Positions 1 to 10,919 of a DNA stretch of 64,000 nt are shown here, in pieces. The notes under the pieces are model-generated. The model searched no databases. It worked only from the letters and a program-made list of their open reading frames with translations, and was not told the origin of the DNA. Each line of letters starts with the position of its first letter. The stretch's first letter is position 1. The translations under genes and the position numbers were made by a program. The DNA is from Tetracentron sinense (taxonomy: Eukaryota; Streptophyta; Magnoliopsida; Trochodendrales; Trochodendraceae), in assembly GCA_015143295.1 (NCBI GenBank), contig CM026568.1, forward strand, positions 35,348,441 to 35,412,440. The letters are read 5' to 3'.

Positions 1-1003
1 CTTCATCAACCTTGTCAATGTTGTGGACTTCATCGGTGAAACGCGAAATGAAGTCCTTCAAGGATTCGGCCGGCTTCATCCTCAAAGAGAAGAGAGTATC
101 TGCACCTGCCTTCTTCTTCTTATTGATGATGAAGCGATCAATAAAGGCCGACCTGAGCTCTGAGAAGTTACTGATGGAACCAGGAGGCAAGTTCCGAAAC
201 CACTTCGATGCTGCCCCAGACAGGCTGTTGGGGAAAGCCTTGCAATACAAGTCATCATCGGGATTGCGAACAGCCATCGCGTGCTTGAAGTCAAACAAAT
301 GCTCATCCGGGTCCGTCTTTCCAGTGTACATGGGGAAGATCGGAGTTATGAACTTGGAAGAAGTATAGGACTGGTTGATGGCATCCGTGAAGGGAGAGTT
401 CTCAACGTTGTCCTTTGCTGACTGAGCAAAGTGGTCAGGAATCCCTCCCTTCATGCTCTTAACACGAGCACCGATTAAAGCCTCCACCTCCTTGGCTGTT
501 ACCCAAGTCTTCTGGGTGTCTGCGCCTCCAGTACCCACTCTCAGGTCTTCTCTTCCTGCCCCTTCTCTGAAATCCACACGATCAGAAGGAATACTCTGCT
601 CTGCCCGAACCGGGGGCTGCCTTACATCCCCTTCAGTAGGAAGAAGCACAAACCTGGTTTCACGGTTCTCCGGGGCAGAAGGAGAAGAAGAGAAGTCAAA
701 CTGGCGTCTCAAGGAAGGCCTCTGCAGTGGCACTTCATCCGCCTCGAGCCTGCTATGCTCGAACGTCTCCAGCCTTGCCTGCATCAACTGTTGCTGCCTG
801 GTGATTTGATCCAGAGCAGACTGCTGCACTTGCAGCATCGCCAAGATGCGATCTAAGACAGAGAGCTCAGCAGGGGGAGGCACGGTCCTCTCTGGTTGCC
901 CAGACGAAGGACTGACTCCAGGATTGTGCACGACAGAAGGTATAAAAGAAGTGGCGTGAGGGGTTTGATCCTCATGCCCGAACACTTCTGACTGATCTGC
1001 CAT
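1..1003 (-). CDS. gag: Ty3/gypsy-type retrotransposon gag polyprotein (3' end off window)
   Basis: Open minus-strand frame from an ATG at 1001-1003 to the window edge, at least 334 codons, with no stop seen. The N-terminal third is Gln/Glu-rich and low in complexity. From about residue 215 it matches the plant retrotransposon gag domain: PMYTGKTDPDEHL, then AASKWFRNLPPGSI, then AESLKDFISRFTDEV. Gag is the structural protein that packages element RNA. The start lies just inside the primer-binding site and 5' LTR, as expected. Protease and RT would be left of the window. The frame is intact, so the element may be fairly young. The superfamily is inferred from gag and element layout; I cannot see pol. 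Confidence 0.85.
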   Translation of the reverse strand, partial: MADQSEVFGHEDQTPHATSFIPSVVHNPGVSPSSGQPERTVPPPAELSVLDRILAMLQVQQSALDQITRQQQLMQARLETFEHSRLEADEVPLQRPSLRRQFDFSSSPSAPENRETRFVLLPTEGDVRQPPVRAEQSIPSDRVDFREGAGREDLRVGTGGADTQKTWVTAKEVEALIGARVKSMKGGIPDHFAQSAKDNVENSPFTDAINQSYTSSKFITPIFPMYTGKTDPDEHLFDFKHAMAVRNPDDDLYCKAFPNSLSGAASKWFRNLPPGSISNFSELRSAFIDRFIINKKKKAGADTLFSLRMKPAESLKDFISRFTDEVHNIDKVDE

Positions 1004-1038
1004 AATCGCAGAGAGCAAAGGGGGGGTCCGTTTATTAT

Positions 1039-1056
1039 TTCCCACAGACGGCGCCA
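1039..1056 (-). other. Retrotransposon primer-binding site
   Basis: On the minus strand this reads TGGCGCCGTCTGTGGGAA, starting 4 bases after the 5' LTR ends. The TGGCGCCGT core complements the 3' end of a tRNA ending in ACGGCGCCA, as in tRNA-Asp, and is a common plant gypsy primer site. It fixes the LTR/internal junction and the element's orientation. Confidence 0.8.
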
Positions 1057-1060
1057 ATTT

Positions 1061-1951
1061 TGTGAGGGAAAAAATACCGGACGGACACGCGTCAGCAGCA
1101 GCGTCTTCCACGTTCTGGTTTACTGGTAGAGGGTTGGAGCGGAGGGTGTGGCACCCTGACCTGTACTCCGATGGTAAAGTCAGTAAGTGTTGAAGATGAT
1201 GAACAGTAAATACAAGAACAGTCACTGAGAATTTCGCAAGGCACGGGAAGCACTGAACACAAGGTCTGGATTAATGAACAAGTGTCCCGTGCACTAAAAA
1301 TCACGGGGTTTAAATAGGGCAAGGGTTGGTATGGCCATCGATGACCATGGATGGCCATAGGTGTCCATACCACGTGTCTTTGCACTCATTACCAAATATT
1401 TTAGACATATCTGCCGCCGGTTGCATTACACGTGAGAGCCTCCTATAAGTCCAATCGGACGGGATCGAACGGTACGCAGAAATGACCAGCATTAAATGCC
1501 AAGACAGTGCTTTCGGCACGAAACGGCGGGTTCGGCACGCTTGCCGGAATTATGGATCGCCTCCTGATCACTTCCTCCTACGAGTCGGTCTCGTTGTTGA
1601 CTCAAGCTCGGTTACGGCGTGGATGCCTTAAAATACAGCACGACATCGTTGTCGGTAAGACAACGGACTCGTTGTTCGCGTAACGATATCGCCGTTGTCA
1701 TGAGCACAACGTTCACGTTGTGCTTTAGACAACGAGCACGTTGTCAAAGCCACAACGGAAACGTAGTTCTGCATGAGAACGAAGACGTCGTAAGGCGCAC
1801 AACAAGATCGTCGTGTATCAGACAACGTGTGACCCTTATATTTTAAGCACGTGACCCCAACTCGTATCCACGTGTCACTTTCGTGAACAAAACGACAAAA
1901 ACGAGCTCGTCCTACAACACTGAGTTGGTTTTACGAATTTTATCCGTTACA
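1061..1951 (-). mobile_element. 5' LTR of the gypsy-type element
   Basis: Minus-strand LTR starting TGTAACGGATAAAATTCG (plus 1951 downward) and ending in CCCTCACA at 1061, giving 5'-TG...CA-3' termini and about 891 bp. A TATA-like CTATTTAAACC lies near plus 1308-1318, which would drive element transcription toward gag. The 5-bp target duplication beside it should be gcccc (1952-1956), but its partner lies off the left edge. Several self-complementary acaacg/cgttgt motifs occur at 1640-1830. Boundaries rest on TG/CA plus PBS position; the second LTR is not in view. Confidence 0.75.
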
Positions 1952-2360
1952 GCCCCACATAATGTTTTACAACCTTAGATTGAAAATCCAAGGGTTCAGC
2001 TATGATAGTAGGTAATATTGAGAGTTTAAAATCACTTCCCTTTAGTTAATTATGTCTAGAGTACGTTGCCGTTGAAGAGCATAATTCCCTTGTGGGAAGA
2101 ATAGGTAAGTGATTTAAAACTCTTGGATAATCTAACGGTGTCAAGCAATAAGTGGGCCATCATTTAAAGCATGCGCGAACATGGCGCCATTGGATTATCA
2201 ATCCAACGGTTCAGAATCAAGAGTTTTTAATCGCTTTCCGAAGAGAATAATTCCACCCAATCATTGACTATGCAGAAAATTGGATACTCATTTAGTTACT
2301 TACATCTAAAGTTCCCTGGCTTTGAAGAGCATAATTCCCTTGTGGGAAGAATATTAAACT
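1952..2360. repeat. MITE fragments and a 62-bp direct repeat
   Basis: Two near-identical blocks (2041-2103 and 2291-2353, sharing AAGAGCATAATTCCCTTGTG) flank a small inverted-repeat element at about 2104-2242. Its ends read GTGATTTAAAACTCTTGG and the inverted CAAGAGTTTTTAATCGC. A right-end fragment of the same family lies at about 1955-2035, and a fuller member at 18519-18722. No gene is visible. Confidence 0.5.
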
Positions 2361-2597
2361 TTAATACCACTGTAGATATTAAACAAAGAAAAATGTTAGC
2401 CCGGTCTCAAACTTCTAAGTCTCACGGTCCATAATACTTAGAGAACGTGTGCAAAGATCATAACTTCCTTATTTGAAATTTCTGTTTTCTTAACATGTTG
2501 AATGGATAACAATGCCATGTTGTTATATTAAGAAATTAAATTTTTTTTGAATTTTGAAGTTGAGCGTATCACTCAGCTTATATAAATATGGACTTTG

Positions 2598-2741
2598 CTA
2601 CTGAGATCCCATTAAGGCCGAGACCATGCTCTAAGAGCATGGGATTTCAGGTGGGGCCCATTTCACATGATAGGCCCCACATGAAATCCCATGCTTTTAG
2701 AGCGTAATCTCAGCCCTAAGGGGGTTATTAGAAGCTTTATC
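2598..2741. mobile_element. Foldback MITE (GGCCGAGACC family), copy 1
   Basis: About 50-bp arms fold on each other: left CTACTGAGATCCCATTAAGG onward, right ending CTCAGCCCTAAGGGGGTTAT, with GCATGGGATTTCA repeated inverted in the core. It shares its start (CTTTGCTACTRAGAYC...GGCCGAGACC) with the element at 33639-33793, so the two are one family. Non-coding. Superfamily not determined. Confidence 0.65.
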
Positions 2742-2837
2742 CTATAAATATATGTATTACTGTTACTATGGTAAATTTCATGATAACGTGAGAAATGGTT
2801 GGTGGTGTTTATATTCACATGTCAAACAATTAAAAGC

Positions 2838-4570
2838 CTGGTGTGATGGCATAAATATCTATATGCTTGGCCATTATTTTCAAGTTGTTTGCCTCCTCCT
2901 CTCATCTAAATATCAGGACTCGTCAGGATTCCCCTCAAATTTTTTGTCGAATTAGGACTACTCGAGGTGGTCGTTGGATGCCACGTCGATCTCATTACTC
3001 AATGGTTATTTGCAGGTGTAGCATGGTGGGTGGGATTTGGGAGGAGGGAAGTGAGTAGGATTACAAAAACCAACCAAAAGCTTCATAAAAAAAGGAGCAC
3101 ATGAGGATCTAAGACGACAGCCACGCTTTGTAATTTTGCTTTGTGAGTGTAAGTGTAATAGGGTGTTAGGTCACTCTCATCTTTGGTTTAGAGACAGTTA
3201 CTTTGTCTTTAGGTAGGCATCTTATCATTCACCTACATTTCTTTCAAGAGTTTTATTATAAAAATGAGCTGGGTATGAAGAGATTTTTGGAGCTCCCCAA
3301 AATATGCATTGATAGAGAATTACATTAAAACATCTGTTAGGAAAAAATTGTCCTAAAAATCAAGCTTGAGCTCGGCTTGATCAAGATGAGCTAAGCAATC
3401 AAGTTGGCCCGGCTTGTGTACACCCCTACTCCCAACTACCTCTTGAACCAAAGCTCATATTTATAGTAAAACCAGTGTTGTCAGAACCGGACCGAACCGG
3501 CCAGTCGAACTGGGAAAACCGGGAACCGGTTCCCAAACCCCCCCCCCCCCCCCCCCCAAATCCGACCTAAATAAAAACCGGTCATTTTATTCAAAACCCA
3601 GAAGAATTGGCCGGTTGAGCTTGGAACTGGTGGTAAAAACAGGTTGAGAACGGATCAAAATCGGCTATATCTAAGTAGAAATGAAATTAAAAAAAAATTT
3701 AATAAAAAAGGTTACAGTTGAACCTGACCAGCCAAACCAGTTGAATCGGAACCGGCCACTTAGCCGGTTCGGTGACCAGTCCGGTTATGATATCATTGAG
3801 TAAAACTCTTCTTCTCATACGTAAACCAGTATTGTGAACAGTAAAATGGGATTCTTCTAGAGTTGTTGGGAGGACCTCATAGAACATGGGGAGGTGGGGA
3901 CCGCTCAAAAGATTTATTTTTCTTCCTTTTCGTTCATAGAATTATTTTCATTCATCAAAACCTTTTTGAGAGTTTGGTAGTTGGTACCATCCCTGCAAAC
4001 ACATTGAGGGTTTCTCATTGTAAATCGTATGAACTTCTCTCTCTCTCTAGAGGGAGAGATGCATGTGCAACCGATGTGCAAGCACATGTATTCATGGGTT
4101 AAGTTTGAGCCAAAGAAAGATGTTGGGAGTATAATGGGAGAAGCAATAGTTAATTTGATGGCGACCCCTTTAAACCTGGGTGAATGAGTGAAGAGCAATG
4201 CTAAGTCCGTTTTTTTTTCATCCACTTTTATTTTAATAGACAAAGAAAGGAAAAAAAAGTTGTAGGTTTCATAAAAAATTATCATATTTTTGTCATGGAT
4301 AAAAAGAAAATTGACCAAGCCCTACGTATGAGGAAATATTACACGAGTCTCTCGATTACATGTGATGCACATGTAGTTAGACGACTAATAGCCCATTCAG
4401 CACCAAACCACACCCTTTCCACGTTTGCATTTGATCATTTTAAGAGTACAGAAAGCCAATACTTTAAGCACCGATGAGGGAAATAGCATGATACCCTGGA
4501 AATCGACACCACAACCAAGCAATCTAGTCCGGTCCATTGCTACTTTCTAGGCCAACTTTATTTCATAAAG
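2838..4570. repeat. Segmental duplication, copy A
   Basis: This stretch matches 6970-12246 block by block in the same order and direction. Shared blocks include GGATCTAAGACGACAG, TGGTTTAGAGACAGTTACTT, GTAAATCGTATGAAC, CACCAAACCACACC and GATACCCTGGAAATCGACAC. Divergence is moderate, with many substitutions and indels. Copy A lacks most insertions found in copy B but has its own (3473-3798, and about 3345-3430). No coding sequence is recognised; open frames here are short and not conserved between copies. Confidence 0.8.
3473..3798. mobile_element. hAT-type MITE with 8-bp target duplication
   Basis: Ends are CAGTGTTGTCAGAACCGG and, inverted, CAATGATATCATAACCGG. It is flanked by an exact 8-bp duplication, agtaaaac, at 3465-3472 and 3799-3806. 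Copy B has the unfilled sequence (atagtaaaatac, about 10451). The interior is rich in CCGG/AACCGG and contains a run of about 20 C at 3538-3557. An 8-bp duplication fits hAT transposases, so this is a non-autonomous hAT derivative; the superfamily call is inference. Confidence 0.8.
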
Positions 4571-5202
4571 TACGGACCCTTTGGTATGTGCGTGCTAATT
4601 GGCTATCGGATTTACTTTGGCGGACTCCCGAGTCATGTCATCGGGCGTCCATTCATCATCGGGAGCTGGCAATAAAAAAGGATGAGAAGTCAAAATCATG
4701 GGGATGCCCCATGGCGTGCTAATTTGGAGTTTGGCCACCCGAGATCACTGCAATCCTTATCCCTATCCTGTATTCTATATGTGGCTTCTTTGTTCCTCTT
4801 CTTTTCATCTACATTATACAAAGAAAAGCGTGGATTTCTTGAGAGACCAATTGGTTCTAGCTGAGTACACTCAGGATCTTTTGTAGGCCTAGACAAGGAT
4901 TCCTTACATAATATAAGAGAATTTGTCATGTAACCATTTGTCCAAACATTTTTGGAAGAAAATACGAAAATTATGAGATGAAAACACCCTTCATAGTTAG
5001 TGTTATTTTGAAAATGCCCGCTATAAGAGAATACGTGTCGCACTCTCCTCGATTCAACATGGAATCCTAAGGATTCCTGGTAGAATATAAGAGAGTCTGC
5101 CGTGTTACCATCTCTCCAATCATTTTTAGAAGAAAAGATTAAAACACCTTTCTTAGTTGCGGAATGCTCAGCACAAGTGGATACGTGTGGCACTCTTGAA
5201 TT
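4571..5202. repeat. Unassigned DNA with an imperfect tandem repeat
   Basis: Two diverged tandem units of about 150-170 bp, at about 4890-5055 and 5060-5200. They share ATATAAGAGA, the TCATTTTTAGAAGAAAA block and a TACGTGT-GCACTC end. A minus-strand frame runs through both but resembles no protein I know and is only a by-product of the repeat. Nothing recognisable at 4571-4880. Confidence 0.5.
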
Positions 5203-5218
5203 CTACAAAGAATCTTCG

Positions 5219-5715
5219 TTTTTTTTTTTGGTAAAAGGTAATTAAACTTTATCAGTTTAAATATAAAGCGGAGCTTCGCATGCAGAGCTCCCCATGAAAA
5301 TTAATCTCTAACTTTATTGCAATTAACGGATATGTACATAGGATGAGCTCGGCCCAGTTTGGGCTTGGGCTGGAATCCAGGAGGATACAGGACGACTAAG
5401 ACTCTGGATAAGGGCTTGATGAGCAAGGCCATGGGCCAAGGAGTTGGCTGAGGGTATGTCAGAATTTCAATGTCCTCCAGAATGGGATAGAGTTCGGAGT
5501 GGCAGTGCATAGCATCCCCATTCAGAACATCAATGACTTCCTTAGAATCGGACTCAATCACCGTTTGGGGCCAAAGTCGAGAGAGAGAGAGAGAGAGAGA
5601 GCCATTTGCACACCCAACCGAATGGCTTCGGCCTCAGCTAACCGAGCTGAACGGGCCAGCAAAGGTTTGCTTTGATTGCAAAGCATTTTGCCTTGATAGT
5701 TGTGTTCTATGATCC
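5219..5715 (-). mobile_element. 5'-truncated LINE (RNase H end) with target duplication
   Basis: The minus strand carries pieces of the RNase H-like domain typical of plant L1 LINE ORF2: ARLAEAEAIRLGVQMAL, then a (GA)n tract, then IESDSKEVIDVLN. Poly(A) appears as poly(T) on plus near 5219-5230. A 16-bp target duplication, CTACAAAGAATCTTCG (5203-5218) and CTACAAAGAATCTTTG (5716-5731), brackets it with one mismatch. Reading frames are broken; this is a dead insertion. Confidence 0.8.
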
Positions 5716-5931
5716 CTACAAAGAATCTTTGTAGAGATCTCAATAAAATTCCCAATTCGTTCTAAATCCATAAGCTTGACATAAAGTGTTTAAATAGGCT
5801 AAACCTGTCCTCGTTATGCACAATTGCTTGGGCTTTCGCTTTAAAAGTAGTTGATGGGCTTCTTCTTATAATTTTAGGACTGTGGGCCCAGCCCAAACAA
5901 CAAAATCTGATTTTACCATGTGTAAGTGCAT

Positions 5932-6503
5932 CTCCAACAGTTTGGTTAAATTTTCCACAAAATTTGTCTAAATAGAGAGTTTATGACAGTTTAGGAAGTC
6001 ATTGCTTCAGTTCAATTCCAACGCCCACTCCCCATCTTCTTCCCCTTCTCTGTATTCACCCCCTCAACGGTCCTTTTTTAAAACAAAAATATAGAGTACA
6101 AAATGGGATGGCAAGCCATAAACCTAGCTAGATTTGGTAGGGCTGGCCCATGCCATTGGAGGTCTAAAGCAAGAATTCTAAATGGGGCCTTTTTTTTTTT
6201 TAATATTATTAAAAAAAAAAAAAAACTATAAATGGGGCCCTTTTAATATTCTAAATGGGCCTTTTATATTTTTTTATATTCTAAATAGGGCATTTTTAAT
6301 ATAATTTTTTTATTATTTTAATGGGGCCAAAGCAAAGGCTTTGATGGCTTAATAGATGGGCCGGCCCTGAGATTTGGAGAGCCCAAGCTCATTCTCTAAA
6401 ATGGCGAGGCAACATGAAGAGCTTGTTGGAGCCAAGATTTTGCCTTCACACTCCCTAAATTAGGGAAGGGATTGTAAATAGGGTAGCGTTGGCGATGCTC
6501 TGA
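5932..6503. mobile_element. MITE with GCATCTCCAAC termini, interrupted
   Basis: Left end TGCATCTCCAACAG, right end inverted as GAGCATCGCCAACGC. These termini belong to a widespread plant MITE type and match the element at 34816-37738. About 570 bp including a nested hAT MITE at 6138-6369. Low-complexity A/T runs occur inside. Target duplication not clear. Confidence 0.5.
6138..6369. mobile_element. hAT-type MITE with exact 8-bp target duplication
   Basis: Ends TAGGGCTGGCCCAT and, inverted, CAGGGCCGGCCCAT. The flanking 8-bp duplication agatttgg at 6130-6137 and 6370-6377 is perfect. The interior has repeated AATGGGGCCTTTT-like blocks and A/T homopolymers. The 8-bp duplication and terminal YAGGG fit hAT. 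It inserted into the older GCATCTCCAAC element. Confidence 0.8.
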
Positions 6504-7278
6504 TATATCTATCAATAATTAAAGATTCAAAAATATTTATATTTTTAGTTAAATAGAAATCATTGTCAAATAGTCTTAGTATTAATAGTAAGCTATAATT
6601 AGGAAATCTTATCATTGACACATGGATGATTTTTTACATGAGAGCTGCAATCCATGAGAGAGAGCATAGTTTCTTGGATATCTCCTATCAAAGGGTGGTT
6701 TGGAGGGAGACTCATGAATGAGCCAGCTTGGGGCTTGGGGAAAGGTTTGAGGGAGGATAGATAAAGATTCTCTTTTAGGTTTTCATTGAGAAGGTGAGTT
6801 GAGTACTTTTATACGGTTCCTCAAGGTTTTTTTGAATAAAGGAATAATCGCATATTGACCCGTGGGCGTTGACAGGTTATTACGGAACCACATATATCCT
6901 TTTGTGTTCTCTTTCGGTGTGTGCTTTGATCATTCTTTTCCGTCGGTATTCTCGATTGTATTTTTCCAACAGGTGTAATGACATATTTATATGGTTGGCC
7001 ATTACTTTCAAGTTCTTTGCCTCCTCGCATCTCAATTTCGGCACTTGTTAGGATTGCCCTAAAATTTTTTGTCGAAGTAGGACTAGTTGAGGTGGTACCC
7101 GTTATGGGTGAAGCTTCATGAGACATGAGTGGGTGTTTGCGTGGTCTGATTGGTGTGTGTGTGGTGTCTGCATGATGTGTGTGTTTCCTTTCAAATACCT
7201 ACAGTAACACCTTGTGGTGTTATTGTGATCAACCAAAAAAAAGGTGGTCATTGGATGCCACATCGACCTCATTACTCG

Positions 7279-7562
7279 GGTTTTGGATTCTCTCTGGTAG
7301 CAGCCAGAGAGGTGCTCTCGGGCATCCATACATGAAGCACCAGGTGGTGGGAGAAGTCATTTCATCTCTTCCATGATTTTTGACTACTCCCCATTTGATA
7401 TCTCTCTTCCTTTATCTCACTATTTTATAGCCATGTGTCAAATAATGGCTGGAGAAGTCAAAATCATGGGCCCCATGAAATAACTTCTCCCACCCACCTG
7501 GTGCTTCATGTATGGATGCCAGAGAGGTGCTCTCTGGCATGTGCCAGAGAGACTCCAAAGCC
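7279..7562. mobile_element. Hairpin-ended MITE, 9-bp target duplication (MULE-like)
   Basis: Long inverted repeats, left GGTTTTGGATTCTCTCTGG and right (inverted) GGCTTTGGAGTCTCTCTGG, extend about 70 bp. The exact 9-bp duplication cattactcg lies at 7270-7278 and 7563-7571. Copy A at 2993-3002 has the site uninterrupted, so the insertion is proven within this window. Each terminus also folds on itself (CTCTCTGG...CCAGAGAG). The core has GAGAAGTCA/TGACTTCTCC motifs shared with the other members. The Mutator-like assignment rests on the 9-bp duplication only. Confidence 0.85.
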
Positions 7563-8454
7563 CATTACTCGATGGTTATTTGCAGGTCTAGCATGGTGGG
7601 TGAGATTTGGGATGAGGGAAGTGAGTAGGGGATTACAAAAATCACCCAAACATGAGGATCTAAGACGACAGTCACGCTATGTAATTTTGCTCTGTGAGTG
7701 TAGGTGTATTAGGGCGTTTAGGTCACTCTCATCTTTGGTTTAGAGACAGTTACTTTATCTGTAGGTAATCCTCTTATCATTCTCCTACATTTTTTTCAAG
7801 AGTTTTACTATAAAAACAATGATCTTTGATTCAAAAGATATTCGGAGCTCCCCAAAATATGCAATGATAGAGAATTACATTGTTGGACAAAAGTGTCCAT
7901 ATTTTATTTTTATAATTTCTAAATTATTCTTTTCATAAGACATTTTTATGTCTTTGAACTTGTAGAGACCCCGAATCTTTTTCATGTTTTTACTTCATTG
8001 TATTAGGGGTATTATAGTCCTTATGATGTTTTGATGTTTATTGTATTATATATTTATTTGGTGTGGTGTGAACTAGGCTTAATCAAACTTGTAACGGAGG
8101 GATGTCATATCACACCCTAAACTTTAGGAAGCTCTAGTTTTGGCACCGTTTACTGGAATTGAGTGATTCTTGAACCATTAGAAAGGTGTTGGAACCCTCT
8201 TCGAAGTTCATGTTTAATGTTTTTCCTTATTTTGAGTTTAAGCCAAGTCAATGGTGGGTTTTATTTAATGGAAATGCAGATCAGTCAACTTTGGGGACAA
8301 TTTAGTCTATTAATTAAGTGGAATTTAGAAATTCTAAAATTCCAGAAATGTTCGTTTTCGAAAGACGAATCCAACGCAGGTTGAATCGTCAAAATCCGAC
8401 GAACGAGTCAAAAGTTATGGCCAAAACAGTAAAGCGGGTCAAAAATCTATAGGC

Positions 8455-8642
8455 AACCGATCGCTCGGTCAGAAATAGCGATCGATCGGTCCAAAACCGA
8501 TCGATCGGTATCTATCGACTGGTCCAGAATTTTGTATGGGGAAAATTTCCAGAGAGTGCTTTTTTGACCGATCGCCCGGTCAAGAGCACCGATCGCTCGG
8601 TTGAGAACCGATCGATCGGTCATAACCACCGATCGCTCGGTC
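8455..8642. repeat. Array of palindromic CCGATCGATCGGT boxes in LTR U3
   Basis: Eight near-copies of the self-complementary box ACCGATCGATCGGT or variants (CCGATCGCTCGGT, CCGATCGCCCGGT, TCGACTGGT) spaced about 15-45 bp, just upstream of the LTR TATA at about 8705. Position and symmetry suggest dimeric protein-binding sites in the LTR promoter; that is inference. Confidence 0.7.
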
Positions 8643-9618
8643 TTTCGTGATTTTTACAGAATTTTAGTATGGGCTTTTTGGTCTCTTTGTTCTCAGACCT
8701 TGAGGCTATAAATAGGGGGTCCTACTCGAAATATTAAAATACTCCACCTAGTTCTAACCTAATTTGGCAAAAAGGGGGAGAAACCTTAAGGTTTTGAGAG
8801 AGGGTTGCTTGGAGAGGAAGGAGATTGGTAGAAGATTGAGAGGAAAGCTTGGAGATCGTCCTCAAAGCTTCTCCAAATCGTCTCGGGAGCGTTTTGAATC
8901 CAATGGAAGGATTCCTAAGGTCGATATACTATCCTAATCAACTTTATTTTAAGGTTTTGTGAATGTTAAGATGCTAGAAATGGTAGAAATAGATGTTTGA
9001 TGCATTTTCCCTAATTTTCCAAGAAGCAAGCTAATTATGGATGGATATGTGGATTGGAAATGTGGATTAAATGTGGATAGAATATATGGAGGATGAGAAA
9101 TGTATGAAGGATGGGATTAATTTGTGGATGTGGATGAATATATGGATCGTATGGATAGAATTATGATTTGATGAATGCATGAAAAGGTAGAGAAACAATG
9201 GATTCATATTATGTGTACTCAAGGTGTTTGTGAAAATGTCTGTGAGAATAAATGCTATGATACTTTTATGAAATAGTGGTAAATGGATTATAAATGATGT
9301 TAAGAATTATGATAAGAAATATATATGTGATTGTTTGTTAAGTATACTTAATTTCTTGCATGGGAACTGATAGTCGGGAAGGTAAGAACTTAGAGGAACA
9401 TCTCTCAAACCGGGAATTCTCTAACTATTTGGTATGAGACATATAGTGGAGTTTCCATGGTGGGTAATCGGAATCTAAGCAATTACCGACTCGAACGTTA
9501 ATTTCGACACTTAAGCACATAAGCACGTGTATGTTAAGATAAGAGTCTCACAAGTCACACATGTGGACCACAAGCATGAGCATGGCATACGTATGACATT
9601 CTGAATAAGCATAAGCAT

Positions 9619-9746
9619 GACATGGTCCGTATCCTCCAAGAACGGCATGTCAACCTGATTCTTAGACATGGTCCGTATCCTCTAAGAACGGCATTTCAAC
9701 CACATGATTTCTAAGGCATGGTCCGTATCCGCCAAGAACGGCATGT
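9619..9746. repeat. Triplicated block within solo LTR 1
   Basis: Three copies of CATGGTCCGTATCC followed by CAAGAACGGCAT, at about 9621, 9667 and 9717 (period 46-50 bp). Flanked by further ATAAGCA/CACAAG repeats. Non-coding. Confidence 0.8.
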
Positions 9747-10919
9747 CTCATTATTGTGTGATCTGAATAAGTGCATAAGCATAAGCATCTCACAAGCACG
9801 TGGTCTCATAAGCATAAGCAACTCATAAGTGTATTGTCTTGCAAGTCTAAGATTCTCACAAGTACACGAGTCAAGGTGATGATATGATGTATATGCGCAC
9901 ACGTTCTTCCGTACTCTGATTATGTTATTATGTTATTGGATATGTTTCTGACTAAGTGCAGGTATATTATTATTGTTGGTTGGATTTTATATACACTGAG
10001 TACCTTTGTACTCAGCCGGACTTTGTCTTGGCAGGTTTAGAGCAGAAGTACACGGCGGAGTCGTGGGTTGAGGAAACATACGCAGAGGAAGGAGGTGAAG
10101 GTGAGCCTTCTGATGAGGGAGCCAGAGACTTGGGTGGCTACACCTCTTAGTTTTTATTTCATTTGATTGAGAGAGTTGTATTAGACTTGAGTAGATGTTG
10201 CTTAGTAGACTTTTATAGTTGTGTATCAGACTCTTTGGTTTTAGAGTGAGTTGTATATGTTTACCGTAGACTTTTGCTATTTTATTATAGTTTATATACC
10301 AGAAATTTTATTATCCTCATTTTTGGAGACTCGTGTTAGTGTGCCTTGCATGTCATGGATTTTAAGCAGGTTTAAGTAATGTGGCGATCCCAAAGTCCTA
10401 TTTTAGCCTTGTAGGATTTTGGGGTCGTTACAGAACTAGAGCTCCTCTTTATAGTAAAATACTAAAAATCTTATTTTCATACATAAACCAGTATTGTGAA
10501 CGGTAAAAGGGGATTCCTTAGGGTTGGGAGGACCTCATAGGACATGGAGAGTGGTGGGGACCACTCAAAAGATTTTATTTTTCCTCCTTTTCGTCCATAA
10601 AATGATTAGCATTCATAAAAAAAAAACTTTTTGAGAGCTTTCTACCATCCCCCAAACACATTTAGGATTTCCTCATTGTAAATCGTATGAACCTCTCTCT
10701 CTCTCTAGATCTCTCTCTCTTTCTAGAGTGAGAGACGCATGTGCAACCGATTTGCAAGCACATGGTATTCATGGGTTATGAAGATAGAGCCAGAGAAAGA
10801 TGTTGGGAGTATAGTAGGAGAGCAATAGTTTGATGGAGACCGATTTAAACCCGGGTGAATGAGGGAATACTACACGAGTCTCTTAGATTACATGTGATGC
10901 ACATTTAGGGGAGCTGCAA

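Larger units (their letters stand above)
7961..10432 (+). mobile_element. Solo LTR 1 (2.47 kb)
   Basis: Begins TGTAGAGACCCCGAATC and ends GGGGTCGTTACA (TG...CA), flanked by the exact 5-bp duplication gaact at 7956-7960 and 10433-10437. A plant TATA context, GGCTATAAATAGGGGG at about 8703-8718, sets the plus orientation. No internal region or primer site follows, so this is what remains after LTR-LTR recombination. The length suggests a long-LTR gypsy lineage such as Tekay/Del, but no coding sequence supports that. A 64-codon frame near 9956 lies inside the LTR and is not credible as a gene. Confidence 0.85.

Noticed and set aside
1105..1519. Minus-strand frames of 97 and 69 codons
   Set aside because: They lie in the LTR of the gypsy-type element and share no similarity with known proteins.
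3914..4318. Minus-strand 134-codon frame in duplication copy A
   Set aside because: The matching part of copy B (about 10560-10870) does not keep the frame and no domain is recognised.
4696..5193. Minus-strand 165-codon frame
   Set aside because: It runs through the imperfect tandem repeat; its two halves repeat each other and match no protein family I know.
8455..8642. Regularly spaced palindromic repeats looking a little like a CRISPR array
   Set aside because: Repeats are 13-14 bp, spacing is irregular, the genome is a plant, and they lie inside an LTR promoter.
9956..10150. 64-codon plus-strand frame
   Set aside because: It sits wholly inside solo LTR 1; LTRs normally do not code and nothing about the peptide is recognisable.
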